Shown here piece by piece: positions 1 to 11,769 of a stretch of 64,000 nucleotides of DNA. This DNA is from [Phialemoniopsis] sp. UDSM-2020. Taxonomy: Eukaryota > Ascomycota > Sordariomycetes > Thyridiales > Thyridiaceae. A program made the translations under genes and the position numbers. The stretch lies in the NCBI GenBank assembly GCA_018873225.1, contig JAEILZ010000002.1, positions 868,001-932,000 on the forward strand, given 5' to 3'. Under the pieces are notes generated by a model, which made no database searches, was not told where the DNA came from, and worked only from the letters and a program-made list of their open reading frames with translations. Numbering within the stretch: position 1 is the stretch's first letter; every line of letters begins with the position of its first letter.

Positions 1-753
1 CCCAAGCGCTCTCAATCTACTTAATTCTTGTTTTCACACCTATGCCCGATGTCTGCATGCAAGGGTCATTCACGACCCACTTGCATGCCTCAGGCGAGTG
101 CGCATACGAAGCAAGGTAGTATCGAGGCTTCTTGGCCATAAACTTGCTCCTGTCATTGAATTCAGCGTTGAGGCGCAGCGCTCCATTTTAATCAGGAGGT
201 TTGCTAGGGCTCAGTGGCAGGCTCACTCGCTGATTCTTTCGTAAACTGTGACTCTTAGCCAACCATAACTTGCTTTAGTGATGCGCTTCTCCGACCTTAA
301 TTTCGATTTCTTCGTACGGACTTAGCGCGGGCTGAGCCATTATTCATCTGTCGTAGGCCGTGCTACCCGGAGATCATCCCAAGCGACACTCCATGATCAG
401 ATAGACACCCACAGACCAATCTGAATCGTCTCTCACAGGACAGACTCTTGCCATAGCTTTGGTCATTTTCACTTCTGGCGCTATCTTCCGGCGATCTTGA
501 GTGTGCTTATCCATTGAGTACACGCAAGTTAAGCAAGCCCGCAGCGTTTCCTTTGTGACCTACTGGCCTATATTTACGCCTAGGAAACTGTTATGGAGTC
601 ATCTCATGGTCTATTGTGCAATCCAGAATCAGGAGATCGATTTGAAGTTGCAATTTGTGATTTCGTAACGAGGTCATCCCGCCCCGCCGCGCGCGCCTCA
701 GATTACTCAATGGAACACAATTTAATCCAGTCCAAACACTCCCTATGTTCCGA
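1..753. other. intergenic, no gene seen
   Basis: This stretch lies downstream of the SNF2 helicase gene, which reads toward it. No reading frame of plausible length or recognisable motif was found on either strand. It may hold the 3' UTR of the helicase near its right end. Confidence 0.5.
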
Positions 754-3700
754 TCAATAATAAGTGTCGGATATCGATTTGTGATTTTCACATACCTTCA
801 AATCCCGTAGACCTTTTGATGAGCCGCCCTTGGTTCGTTTGCCGAAACCGCCAAAGACCAATTCCAACTTGGAACCTTGCCGTGGCAAGATGTTATGCTG
901 AGTTCATTCAATCAGCCTTTAAGAATCAAACACAGGCGCAGTGAAAAACCGCGACCTACCTCTTCTACAGTTCCCTTCATGATGTATCTAATGATGGTAA
1001 CTCGTTCGGTCTGTCCAAGTCGAAGTGATCGGCCTATTGCTTGAAGTTCTACAGCTGGATTCCATTGCGGCTCCAGAAGATAGATTCGAGATGCAATTGC
1101 AAGGTTAAGACTATACCAATCTGACTTTAGTACATGCGTACATACGTACATGCCTACAGGCATTCTGGCACAGAACTAATGAACAGTAGACTCACCCAAC
1201 AGCCCCAGTCCCCAGAGTCATTAAGAGGACGTCTGGGCCAGTAGGAGCCCTGAACTCACTTAGTACCTTGAGACGCTGGTCCAGGCGCAAAGATCCGTGT
1301 ATACGACCGAATCGGATTCCACGATTTTCCAGAAGCTGAGCAACCAGATCAAGTGTCTTCTTCCAAGCAGAGAATGCAATGCTACACGCTATTTGTCAGT
1401 GTTATTATTCATGCGCTTCGATGTCTACGTAGAAAGACAATAAGAACCTTTTCTCTCCTCTTCGCTGCAGGATGTCATCAGTCAAAGCTAGCAGCTTGGA
1501 CGGAAAGCTCCGCAACCTTGGAGCTGAATTCTCATGTGCATTGTTAGACTGTATGGGCTGGTGGGGTGTCGGAAACGTCTCATCGTATTCTGTGCTCTGG
1601 GTAATTGTTCGACACAACGGACATTTGCCCTTTTTGTAGAAATGCTGGAATGAACAGCTGTGACAAACGAGGTGTGAGCATGATGGAATTAGAATACCTC
1701 CATCTGTCCCAGGTGCTGTTGCGATGGAGTAAATAATATTGAAACAGTAAGCGCAGGTGGCCTTGCCCTGCTGATGCAAATAGCTTAGTATTTCATCCGC
1801 GTCCAGAGTTTCCGATGTCATTTCCTGCGGAGCGTTGCCATTGTTACAGAACAAGCGTAGTCTCAACAGCGCTTGCAGCATGGAGGTGTGCAATCTAGTC
1901 TTGCTGTGGCCACTGATGATGAGCTGGAACCGTCGACGACAGTCACGGTCTAGATCGAGATAATCCTGCTCTTCAGATTCTGTGAATTGAAGTGTTCTAA
2001 CTTCAGGAAGTGGGTCAGGTAACCCAAGTAGTTCTTTAGTACGCCGAAGGCAAATGTTTTCCAGAAATATTCGCAAATTCTTGAATCTTTCACGACGATC
2101 GGCAGTTCGGGGCATCATGTATCGGCCGAAAAATGAGGGATTGCTGAGCTGAGGCACCTGAAGGAAGGTTGCGAGTGCGCCAAGATCGTCAATCGAGTTT
2201 TGAATGGGCGTTCCAGTCAGACACCAACGATATCTGGCCGATAAGCTAATGATCGCTTGAAATTGCTTCGTCTTTGGGTTTCGGATGTCATGCGCTATGC
2301 GGGAATACCTTTTAGGTTTTTGCGCTGCTGAACTCTGCTGTGTTTGATGTGAATGTGAAACTGACCTTCGTCAAGTATGATCCGAAACCATCTGATCCTC
2401 GCTAGAGCACTGTCCCCTCGACAAAACTCCGATGCAGCGGTTGCGTATGTTGTGAACACGATATCAGAGTCGAAGAGGGATTTTATGTATTCATTCTTCC
2501 GTGAACCATGATGTCTGTGGAAACTCAACGCACCCGAGTATGTATGACTGCGAGTCAATCAGAGAAGCCGACCTCGCTAGAAACAGTGAAGGAATGGCAA
2601 CATACAGCCGGATCTCATCAATCCAATTATCGATTAGCACTGTCCAAAGATTAGCCATTTTACTCGTTAACACAGAGACATGAGCTGACTTACACGATGA
2701 TGGGACTACTATGAGGGTTGCCTTGGACAGTGATTTGGAATGTGACGTATTCGTATCTGTTTGCGCCAATGAAGATCCAAAGTCTGCTGCTTGACCTTTT
2801 GTTGCAAGCACATGCGACAGCATGACTAAACTTTTGCCAAGACCCATATCATCCGCAATTATTCCTCCAGCGGTTTCGGCTGGGTTCGATGCTTTCCCAC
2901 TGGTTATCACATGTTGGAAGCTGGTTGAAAGACCTGTATGAGTCGAGACGGTGTAACATGCAGGGGAAGTTCGAACCTACCAAGCGCTACCATCATCCTC
3001 CACAGGTAGCTTTGTCCAGAGAGGCATGTTCGCTGTAGGCTGCCCCATCTCACGTCGGATGATGAAGTCTAAAGCCGCTTCTTGATGGCTAGATTGCTGT
3101 TAGCACCCCATATTCAAGAGCAGCTGGTTTCTACTCGTTCACCTCAAAAGTGTACTACGGATCCGGCCGTCCACGGCGCGCCGCTGCAGAGTTTTGTCAT
3201 GAGAAAGTGAATTGAGAATCAACGTCACCTCCTCTGTGTCGTTCAAAATGGGTTCCTCAGATGACATTTGTGTCTCATGGTTCTCGTGAGCCGATTGACT
3301 TGTGTGCTCCGATAGTAGAACCCTCGGCGTTTCAAGAATCTCCTGCCCAAATAAATGGCCGATATGAAGAAAATGTGGGTTGTAATATGTCACATCATCC
3401 AGACCTTGTACAGGTTCTTGAAGGTATGTGCCTTTCCTCGATAGAAGTGCACCGACATCTCCTGCATACTCCCTCTTTCCGTAGATATTGATATCTACCT
3501 CAAACGTCAAGCTGTCAGCGTTCGACCCGGCCACATCATTATTGGGGTAATTGCTCCTGAATGCTTCAAGTCGCAGAGACCTCCCAGACGCGATTTCTCG
3601 TAGTTCGAGACATGTTTTCTTATTCAGCAAGCCAACAATTAATCCCGACCATTCTAGAACAAAATACTGTCCACGAGCTGAAACGGCGAATTGTGTCTGG

Positions 3701-4089
3701 TCAGGCGAAAGTTGGTTAATCGCATCTTGTTTGATACGGGCTTTGACGCCGACAAGCTGAGGAAGTGTCGAGGTTAGTAGCAGATACATCAATACATCGA
3801 AGAAAAGACCCACTGTTCCGTAGCAAACTTCGCCGGGAGACGCAGCATCGTCTCCAGAGGTAGAAAGACCTTCTAATGTGTCGGCGCCATCATCGAAGCC
3901 CACTTCGAAGCAATCATGAGCTCCAGTGCAAAGATATTGTCCCCAATCGCCTTCAGTGGCTAGATCAAAGTTCCATGGAGTATTCGCGTCATCATCAGAG
4001 ACACTGGCCCCAGATATAATGCCCTGTCCATAATGGTCACATATAGTCGCGATGTCCATCTTCTGAGCCACAGACGTTTCCATTTGCAC
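754..4089 (-). CDS. SNF2-family helicase with embedded RING finger (Rad5/Rad16/HLTF-like)
   Basis: This is an ATP-dependent DNA translocase and probable ubiquitin ligase, of the type acting in DNA-damage tolerance or chromatin remodelling in the nucleus. I join nine exons: 4089-3143, 3088-2981, 2920-2694, 2639-2606 (34 nt), 2547-2366, 2294-1448, 1381-1196, 1110-960 and 897-754. They total 942 codons in one frame. Visible motifs in order are the Q-like HQEAALDFIIRRE, Walker A DDMGLGKS (about residue 375), a DEAH box created only by splicing DEG/CGCATG (about 500), LTGTPIQNS, a C3HC4 RING (CAYC, CSHLVCHSC, CPLC; about 670-720), then the helicase C block with RFGRIHGSLRLDQR, MTLGTGAVG and QAIGRSLRLGQ. 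The first 316 residues carry no domain I can name; a HIRAN domain was looked for and not recognised. The last exon (FGGFGKRTKGG) is less certain, and an extra intron near 797 is possible. The family's catalytic motifs all look intact. Confidence 0.88.
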
Positions 4090-4383
4090 TGAATCATGGA
4101 AAGGAAAATAAGTTCTTTTTTTTCTTCCACGCAGGGCAAGTCAGATTACGCCTTGTCGAAGCCGAGGCGCCACTAATCCATGCCCAATCACATTCTGCAT
4201 GCGCTGTGTGACTGACAATGCATATAAGGGTGGCGCAGTACTTATTGATTGGACCACAGATACGCACGGCCTCCTAGTCTGCAAAGCCGGGCGTCTTCCA
4301 TTCTTATCCTGGTTCTCCATGTTGCTGACAGGTCTCCCTCAATCCTTCCCACTTACAATTCTTTCACAGCACAAGTGGACAAC
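4090..4383. promoter_or_regulatory. shared divergent promoter, SNF2-RING / NACHT-C2H2
   Basis: Only 294 bases separate the start codons of two divergently read genes, so both promoters must lie here or overlap. A T-rich tract sits next to the helicase start (about 4112-4125). No specific factor site was recognised. Confidence 0.6.
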
Positions 4384-7300
4384 ATGGCACAGCCTCCCAA
4401 TGCCTCGGTGTTCGCCAGGTCACTCGATGCCTTCAAGGACAAGCTCCAAAAGAAAGATCGAGATCGGTTTGAAATAGTGACCCTGGAAGATCTTTCCCTC
4501 GAAATCAAGAAACTACAATGGCAACAGCACCTGCAGCGAAGAGGACAGAACTTGGTACGCTTGATGCCTTTCATCGAGGCGACAAAGAGTTTAGGCAGTA
4601 TTGTCGAAGTCTTCGCTAATAGCACGTCTTATGTTGCCTACGTCTGGGTAAGCTAACATTGATACCGCTATTCGTTCGTCAGTCCTACAATTCCACTCAC
4701 GCATGATCAGGGCCCTATGAAACTTTTGATCCAGGTATGCCTGGCTTCCAGTTTGCGCGGGCAGGCAGCTGACCTTTGTAGATCGCAGGAAACATGGTGG
4801 ATGCCTTCAATGAGCTTTTAAGCGTGTATGAAAACCTTGGAGAGCAGCTCGAGCTGATTAAACAGTACGAAAACTTGTTCCGGAGCAACAAGAACATGCA
4901 CCAGGTTCTTGGCTATATCTACGCTGATATTTTGAAATTTCACCGTCGGGGACTGAAATACTTCCAGCAGCCAGGTCAGTTGACACATAGAGGTACGCAG
5001 AATATGGACTGAAAATCCGAATTTATAGTTTGGAAGCAGCTTTTTCAAGCAACTTGGAAAACCCACAAAGCCCGTTTTCAGGAGATTATTGATAGGATCA
5101 GTCGGCACGGTACTCTGGTCCGGGACCAGGCAAGCCTTGTAACAATCGAAGAAACTCGACAGTCCATGAAGAGGCAGGAAGCCGAGACCAAGGAATTGCG
5201 GGAAATATCAGAGCGGAGACGGCTTCGTGAGGTATGCACATGGCTTCAAGGGACAGATGTTGGAAATAACCATGATCAATACTGCTCGATCGTCAGCGAG
5301 AACCCAAAAGCTGGGCAGTGGCTGCTAGATCACGCTATATTCAGATCGTGGTTTAAGCCAGATGATCTCATGTCGCCGGCGCTATTCTGGTTGAATGGCA
5401 TACCCGGCGCCGGTAAATGGAATTTTCCTCGTGTCACTGTGAGAGGGAAGCTGAGATGGGCGTTCATCTAGGGAAGACTATTCTCGCATCGCGTGTGGTC
5501 GAAGAAGCAAAAAAGCTCAGCCCGAAACCGGCCGTTTTGCATTTCTATTGCAGAAAGCCAGACAACGAGAGAAATAATTTCGCCTCGATAGCTCGCACAT
5601 TCCTGACGCAACTTTTGGCGCACAGCAAAAGCCTGAGGAACACCCTCCTACCTTTGTACGAGAGCGAGCTGGCTTTGAGCACCGAGCCAACATTGAAGTC
5701 TCATTCGGCCATGACCAGGCTTCTTGATGTTGCAATGAAAAGCTCGTCGACCGTGTATGTGATCATAGACGGTGTTGACGAGTGCGACAGAGACGAGAGA
5801 AAGAAAATAAGCAGCTGGTTCAAAGAGCTCATTCGCAATCTACCTCTTGACCGATCAGGTCACATCAGATGCCTGTTCATCAGTCAGGATGACGGTCCAG
5901 CCCGAACAGACTTTTTCGGCATGGAGAGCCTAAAGATTGAACCCAGAGACAATCAGTCTGACATCATGACGTTCTGCTCGAATTGGGCCAAGAAGCTGCA
6001 AGTCAAATTTGACTTGTCCTCTAAGGACACTGACGATGTTGCTTTAAGGGTTTTTGACACAGCGGCTGGTGATACCTACCAAACAATCCCACTTCTTCCA
6101 GCGACTAACAAACTTACAGGCATGTTTCTTCTTGCCGTATTGATTATCAAGAATCTTCTTGACCAGGACACTTACGAAGACTATGAGGAAGAGCTGACGG
6201 GCGGGAAGTTTCCCCAAGGGTTGAAAGAGGCGTATGTATCAAAGGCATGTCTTGAGTTCGCCGCTAATGAATTCTCAAGATATTCCCGGATTCTGGAAAG
6301 AATATTGAGAAAGCCAACAAATGAGTCGGCATCAAAGAATATCAGTCTGCTTCTACGCTGGCTAGTGTGCGCCAAACAACCGATGAAATGGCATGAGATA
6401 CAAGCTGCCAAGTCCATTGATCTGATATCTCGAACAATCGATCTGAAAAGGAAAAGGTTTTACGTCGATGGTAAGCAGCTATGCGGAGCTCTCGTTGAGC
6501 TACGCTCGGATGGCACTGTGGAACTAGTGCACTCGACAGCTAGGGAGTAAGACCAGACACTCGACCTTTCCGCATTAGCATGACATGAATTAATATGAGA
6601 GACTAGGTTCCTTGTCTTGGAGGAACACGTCAACGTTCCATATGGGGAAATGGAGTTGGCGTGCTTGTGTCTCGACTATTTAACCATGGAAGGCTTTGCC
6701 CTAACGACTGACGACATCGAGATCAGCCGCAACATATCGGGTGGATACTACGCATTCATGGACTACTCGATGCTCTACTGGCTTCGCCACCTTGAAGCAA
6801 GCTTGATTGATGTCGATGAAGAATCAACCATCTTCCAAAATCTCGCGTACTCCCTTGGTTCTTTCATCAAGGCCCATTTCACATGTCCCAGTAAGGTTTC
6901 GCCAACATCGCAGGCCGTGGCCCAGAGGCTTCTTCCCTTCTATGGCTATGACTACTACGGAGATCTGAAGCCAGCTATCATTGCTACACGGAAGGAGCTG
7001 ACATTCTTGGGGGAGATGAAAGTCAATGAACTCGGCACTGACCTTGCTGCTGTTGCCCGGAAAGTGCGAGCCGAATTTGAGTCGTCATTCACATCAGGGA
7101 CCGATCGATTCCAGCAAGAACTAATGCAAATCTACGGGAAGCGTCCGTTCAAATGTTCGCGCTTGAGCTGCCGCTACTTCTCTGTGGGGTTTGAGAGCAT
7201 TAACCAAAGAGATCAACACATCGCCAAACATGAAATCCCACTGCGCTGTCCAGAAGAAGGATGTTTGATGTTCACTCGAGGATTTGAATCAATGAAGACT

Positions 7301-7810
7301 CTACAAAAGCACCTAAATATGGCGCACCTGAACTTGTACAAGGGACTAGAAGAAGAGTTCCCGGACGACAAAGATTTAAATCCAACTCTTCCAGCTCCGG
7401 TCCCTCCCACCCCGCCCGTGGCACCTCTGCCACCTTCACCACCTTCACCAGCCGAAGTTTCACAAAAACGTCCCGGATCTGATGAAGCTAGGCACACGAA
7501 AAGACCAAGGGTCCGGGAACATATTTGTCCCGAGTGTGCCAAGGTATTCGACCGAAAGTATAATCTCGACTCTCACCGGCGGACGCATAGTTCCCGTCGA
7601 GATTATTCATGCCAAACATGCACGTCAACGTTTGTTCGACAAAGTGACCTTGATCGGCATCAAAGAAGCCACCGAAACGAGAGGCAATTTGTTTGTGGCG
7701 GGAGGCGGGGTTGTGGGAGGGCCTTTGCACGAGCTGATACACTACAAAATCACTGGAAATCAGCTGCGGGGCAAGCATGTTTAGCAGGGAACATTGCAAC
7801 AGAGCGGTAG
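4384..7810 (+). CDS. NACHT-domain STAND (NLR-like) protein with C-terminal C2H2 zinc fingers
   Basis: This is a fungal NLR-like signalling NTPase. Exons are 4384-4647, 4711-4734 (24 nt), 4782-4974, 5029-5412, 5472-6068, 6120-6546 and 6607-7810, giving about 1030 residues in one frame. The N-terminal region (FAxS..YVAYVW, GPMKLLIQIA, AFNELLSVYENLGE, ILKFHRRGLKYF) is the fungal N-terminal STAND module. NACHT follows: Walker A GIPGAGKT is completed only by splicing at 5412/5472 (about residue 288) and Walker B is VIIDGVDECD (about 382). From about residue 808 come two degenerate and then three to four clearer C2H2-type fingers (CPEC..H3H, CQTC..H3H), with a proline-rich linker around 880-905. 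A 51-nt in-frame segment at 6069-6119 has GT..AG ends and a CTAAC branch-like site, so I treat it as an intron. Zinc fingers instead of ANK, WD40 or TPR repeats suggest a nucleic-acid- or protein-binding output. The specific role is unknown. Confidence 0.88.
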
Positions 7811-9489
7811 CCATGATTTCTTGCTTTTCTACCATAAAAGTATGACCGCGCAATGCGCGGAAGACACGGCAGCAAGTGAATTGCACATGGAATGTTACGA
7901 TATCGAATTTTCACGGTGGAAAGGATACTGTCAATAATATGCATTTGTCAAGTCTTACCTCTACCAAAAAGCCATCTTGGGGCTGATGTATATCGTAAAG
8001 AATGACAATCGCTCTAGCGAAAGAGAGAACAAACCCAGAAATGTCAGATTGAGTACTCTTGGCCCCGTTGACCTATGGGATTGGTCAGCTCAAGAGCTCG
8101 TTGCGGCTCCAGCTGAACGGCTCGGGGGGGTTGTCAGGCTCCCCCTCACCTGTAAGTGTTTTCAAACCAAGATAGACATGGCCGTCAGAGAACAGGCCAT
8201 CCGAATGGCTGGCACTTGCTAGTGCGTATACGTGGACACGTTCTACTTTTTGTTTGTGCCGAAAAATGAGACATGGTGTACGCGTCCCATGCTTGCCGGG
8301 CGTTCGATTGGCTGCTTAGGAACAACGGCTCAGCTAGCGACAGACGTGGCGGAATATCAAAACCAAGATCCGGGAAGGATCTCGTAGTTATGTTTGTGAT
8401 TGGGCAGCTAAGACAACTCGCAGTTGAAATGGGGGCTGTTATTCTCCCTCGCGTGGGCCACTGCTACGGCGCGGACGGCTCAGGAGGGTGGCAACGCCAA
8501 CGCCAAAATCGAAACCAGGATAGGAATGTAGGGCAGGGCAAAGGCTTTGTTATTGGCTAGTTTCTCATAGAAACTTCATGATTCTATCCCCTTGAGTGTG
8601 GCAGCATGAGCCTGATTACCAGACAGCGTAAGATACGTACCTTCAATCCATGTATTCGCCGCGGTCATTGGCTTATAAAACTGGAGATTGATGCTGCCAC
8701 ACTCAAGGGGATAAGAGAATGCCCAGGTGGACTTCCTCACTCTATTGGAACCTTCAAAAACCCTTCGCGCTTGCCATAGACGTGCTGCGGACAGAAAGGT
8801 CATTATAGGACATGAAGCCAGAGACGCAAAGGAGCCTTGTTGCGCGAGTCAAGCGACATATGTCATGCTTCAATAGGCTTCACAAATTTATGACTAGCAT
8901 TGTCATATTAGAAGAACCTGCACAGGACTTTACCTCCATATACAGAGAGTTTACATGTTATGTTAAGAAATGTCCCCAATTGGAAGACTCATTGAGGCAC
9001 CACAATGGAGGAGATGCGGGGCGACTAGGCTCGGTAGGAGGGGTAATCCACTAAATTATAGGGGGTTATTTAGTTGAGAAAACGGCTCAGCCATCTGCAG
9101 AGCCGCACACTTGGAATACATGGATCGAAACTAAGATAAACGAGGGCGCCACAGCATGAGGTCTATGATAGGGTGACCAAGATAGAGAAGGGTGCCAGGA
9201 TATGGGCAATCCAATGCTACTAGCTTCTTGTCATGGCAGCTCCACCATCCTGAGCACTGGAGATGGGGGACTTCATTCCCTCACTCACTGTACGGGCACA
9301 ATCGGGCAGATCGCTGGCGCTCAAAGTAGAATCGCGCTGCTCTCCCGAAAGGCAGGCTTATAGCTGCACTACAAATTAAGAAGTTTAGGATAATACCAAT
9401 ATAGTATAGGAAGATTCAATCTATTTCACTAATCAGGAAGACGAATTCATCAAAAGGAGCTCTGTACTATTGCAAGTACCCCATTGTGG
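7811..9489. other. intergenic stretch, no gene seen, one inverted repeat
   Basis: About 1.7 kb contains only short frames without recognisable motifs. It holds the 23-bp inverted repeat described separately, and an AT-rich patch around 9360-9420 that could be transposon debris. No intact mobile-element gene is visible. Confidence 0.5.
8585..8713. repeat. 23-bp perfect inverted repeat with 83-nt spacer
   Basis: The left arm is 8585-8607 and the right arm 8691-8713, beginning tatccccttgagtg and ending with its exact reverse complement. Beyond the arms the similarity continues imperfectly (gattct versus agagaatg). The layout could form a hairpin, or be two ends of a small non-autonomous element or a snap-back duplication. 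No clear target-site duplication was seen. Confidence 0.75.
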
Positions 9490-9730
9490 CTCCTTGATGT
9501 GGTCCGCATCCATTTTGTGCGAGTTGTTGTGTAGCTAATACATTAAATGAGATCCAATGATTTACCACTTCCGGTCGACTTGACTGTACTTGAACGTCCT
9601 TGCATGTACATGATTGTTGAAGAGTATTTCGATCCTTCCGACCGTGCGGGCTCTTGCCTCATGCAGACGTAAAAAGCAACAGATAATTAGACACAGGAAG
9701 TTGATGACGGCGTGGGGCGAAACAGCATTC
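9490..9730 (-). pseudogene. relic of the 3' end of an alpha-glucoside-type MFS transporter
   Basis: The reverse strand encodes a degraded copy of the C-terminus of the transporter at 23.9-25.8 kb. Its RIEILFNNHVHARTFKYSQVD matches EIDLLFDNHVHARKFKHTKVD, and after a gap HKMDADHIKEP matches HKLDADHVDEP. In the intact gene an intron begins GTAAGT right after the codons for VD; here the same place reads GGAAGT, so the donor is lost. The upstream part (NFLCLIICCFLRLHE) aligns with NLLCNLWCWFRLPE only with a one-residue gap. The rest of the gene is absent, because the Zn2Cys6 regulator begins immediately upstream. This points to an old second transporter of the cluster, removed by deletion or rearrangement. 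Confidence 0.8.
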
Positions 9731-9770
9731 ACCTGTCTTGACTTCGATCTATGCTTGTCGTCCGGAAGGC

Positions 9771-11289
9771 CTAAGTTGTTGCCAGTCGCTTTACAGCGTC
9801 GATAGGCCATTGTAACAGAGAGCTGACATCATGTTCAGCAAGTAAATCGGGTATGACAATTGTCAAATGGCTCGCCCAGCGGTCCATAAACCACACTCCT
9901 TGGAATTTCATGGTCGCTACTAGTGGAGCATAATAAGCTATCAGGAGCAGGGCCGCACCTTCCCTGGCGTGCAAGCATGCCAAGAAACAGTCATCCATCA
10001 TGTACAGCCAGACGAGAACGTTCTTGTACGCGAGCGGGCAATGTATCTGTCCGTTGTCGTCGCCGAAGGTGGCCTCGTACACGTCAGACAGCAAGTTGAG
10101 ATAACGGTCATAGGTCTCGTCATCTGGCGAGGAGTGGGTGGAGATGAATCGACGGAGCTGATCAAGTGGTTTGACCCATTCGAGTCTCTCGTACCCCTCG
10201 CAGACGCAGGTCGGACGGGGATCGTCGCGAACGGTGGTGTTGGGGCCGAGAGGGCCCATGAGCCCCGCAAAGAGTATCTCTTCGTCAAATGTCTCGCGCA
10301 GTAGTCGCGTGCCGATGGCCAGGGGAAACCACCGGCTCTTCGAGTCGTCATCGACCACAGACACCAGTAGATCTTCACGGCAGATGGGTCCTGCAGCGAA
10401 GACGCAGAGGCAAACGAGGACCGTCGATAAGTACAGACCACCACAATTTGAAGGGCTCATGACGCGTATGCTCTCGTTTGTCTCGAGCAGACCAATCGCT
10501 GCGTGCTTCTCGGCGACTGCTAGGTAGCGGTGCTGCACAGCATCGCTGTGATTGCCTAAGTGTATCAGGTGGTATGCCGCCAGTGAGAGGCATAGGTGCA
10601 AGACGGACGAATGGGCCAAGCCTATCTCAATGGCATTGCGCGACCAGAATTGAGCAATGGGATGCTTCGGGTCCTCGGAGCTGGACAAAGTCTGTGCAGT
10701 GACAGTGATGAAGTGGTATAAAAGCTCGGCTTGGGTGAGGTGCAAAGAGCAGTCTGTGTCAGCCCCTGGGGTAGCAGGTATTGGCGGCGGCGCCGCCACA
10801 GGGGAGGCTACCGGCAGCAGGCGCCGGTTCCGTGTCAGCTCAGAAACCGTTTCACTATCACCTTTTGGTCCCCAGTCCTTCCGTGGCCTCCCGCGACCAC
10901 GACGCCGCGGAGCGGGCTCCGCAGTGAGCGATTGGGACACTGACGTCTCCTCGCCATGCCCTGAATTGGCCGCGACCGTTGCTGGCGGCGGCTCGTGCGG
11001 GGGAGTCTTCGGGTGCGAGGACAGTGTTGATGTGATCGGCAACCCCGAGCCCACGAACGTGCAATGAACGCCGAATTGGGAACAGTTGCCGCATACAGGT
11101 CTTATCTCGTCGCACTGAGAGGGGTGCAAAGGGTGAGCCGATGTAATTCAACTTGGAGGAGACGAAGAAGACTGGACAAACCTTGACTTTGCGTCGTTTG
11201 CAGATGCTGCACCCACCCCGGGACTTGGAGTGCGACTTTTTAAATCGCCGGCGGGGGGGTGGTAGAGGCGGTTCGGTCAATGCATCCAT
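9771..11289 (-). CDS. Zn(II)2Cys6 transcription factor (sterol-uptake-regulator/Upc2-like architecture)
   Basis: This is a fungal binuclear-cluster DNA-binding regulator. Two exons (11289-11182 and 11114-9771) give 483 residues. The intron splits the zinc cluster between KRRKVK and CDEIRPVC. The cluster GCSICKRRKVKCDEIRPVCGNC follows a basic RRRFKKSHSKSR segment, typical of the Upc2/SUC family with an N-terminal Zn cluster and a helical C-terminal fungal-TF region. A linker rich in Pro, Thr and Arg contains an AT-hook-like RRRGRGRPRK (about residues 85-95). An in-frame ATG at 11421 would add 44 residues; I prefer 11289 because the cluster then lies close to the N-terminus as usual. Its place beside hydrolases and porters suggests it may control them, which is inference. 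Confidence 0.85.
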
Positions 11290-11769
11290 GGGGATATCAA
11301 TGAGTAAGTTTTGCCGAGATGTGTTTCTTACATTGGTAGGATGTAGCCGAAGAGAGGTTGAAGTGTGTGCTCGAGGGTTGGCAAAAGTTTCGACCACCAC
11401 AGGCCTAGACTCACCATCCACTTGAGGGGAAAGGTGGGGAGGCTTGGCGAAGGCGCGCTTGCCACTTTATACGTCGGATAACCCTGAGTCTCCCAAACCC
11501 GACTAAGACAGAGCTTTGTTGAGGATGGACAACAGGTGATGATGCAGCTCAGAGCTTCTGATCAATCCATGGATACATGCATGTATATATACACAACATA
11601 GAATATGGACTTGGACCTTCCTTCGTTGCGCCCCGGCTCTTATGCCCGTGCGCCTTGATAATCCTTACTGGGCTTTGAACATCTCAACATGCTTGATTCA
11701 GCGTCCGGGTCCGTTCCAAACAACCACACGCATGATACACTGCTCCGGTGTTACCTTTCACCACCATTC
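11290..11769. promoter_or_regulatory. promoter region of the Zn2Cys6 gene
   Basis: This 480-base gap lies between the regulator start and the stop of the hydrolase, both read leftward. No gene was seen. The short frame at 11290-11421 is open in phase with the regulator and could be an N-terminal extension. Confidence 0.45.

Noticed and set aside
2930..2990. tRNA-like T-loop (AAGTTCGAACC)
   Set aside because: No matching A box, acceptor stem or anticodon arm; the sequence lies in a helicase intron.
6069..6119. 17 extra residues (DTYQTIPLLPATNKLTG) in the NACHT protein
   Set aside because: GT..AG ends with a CTAAC branch-like site and in-phase removal restoring DTAAGMFLLAVL make it an unspliced intron rather than a protein insertion.
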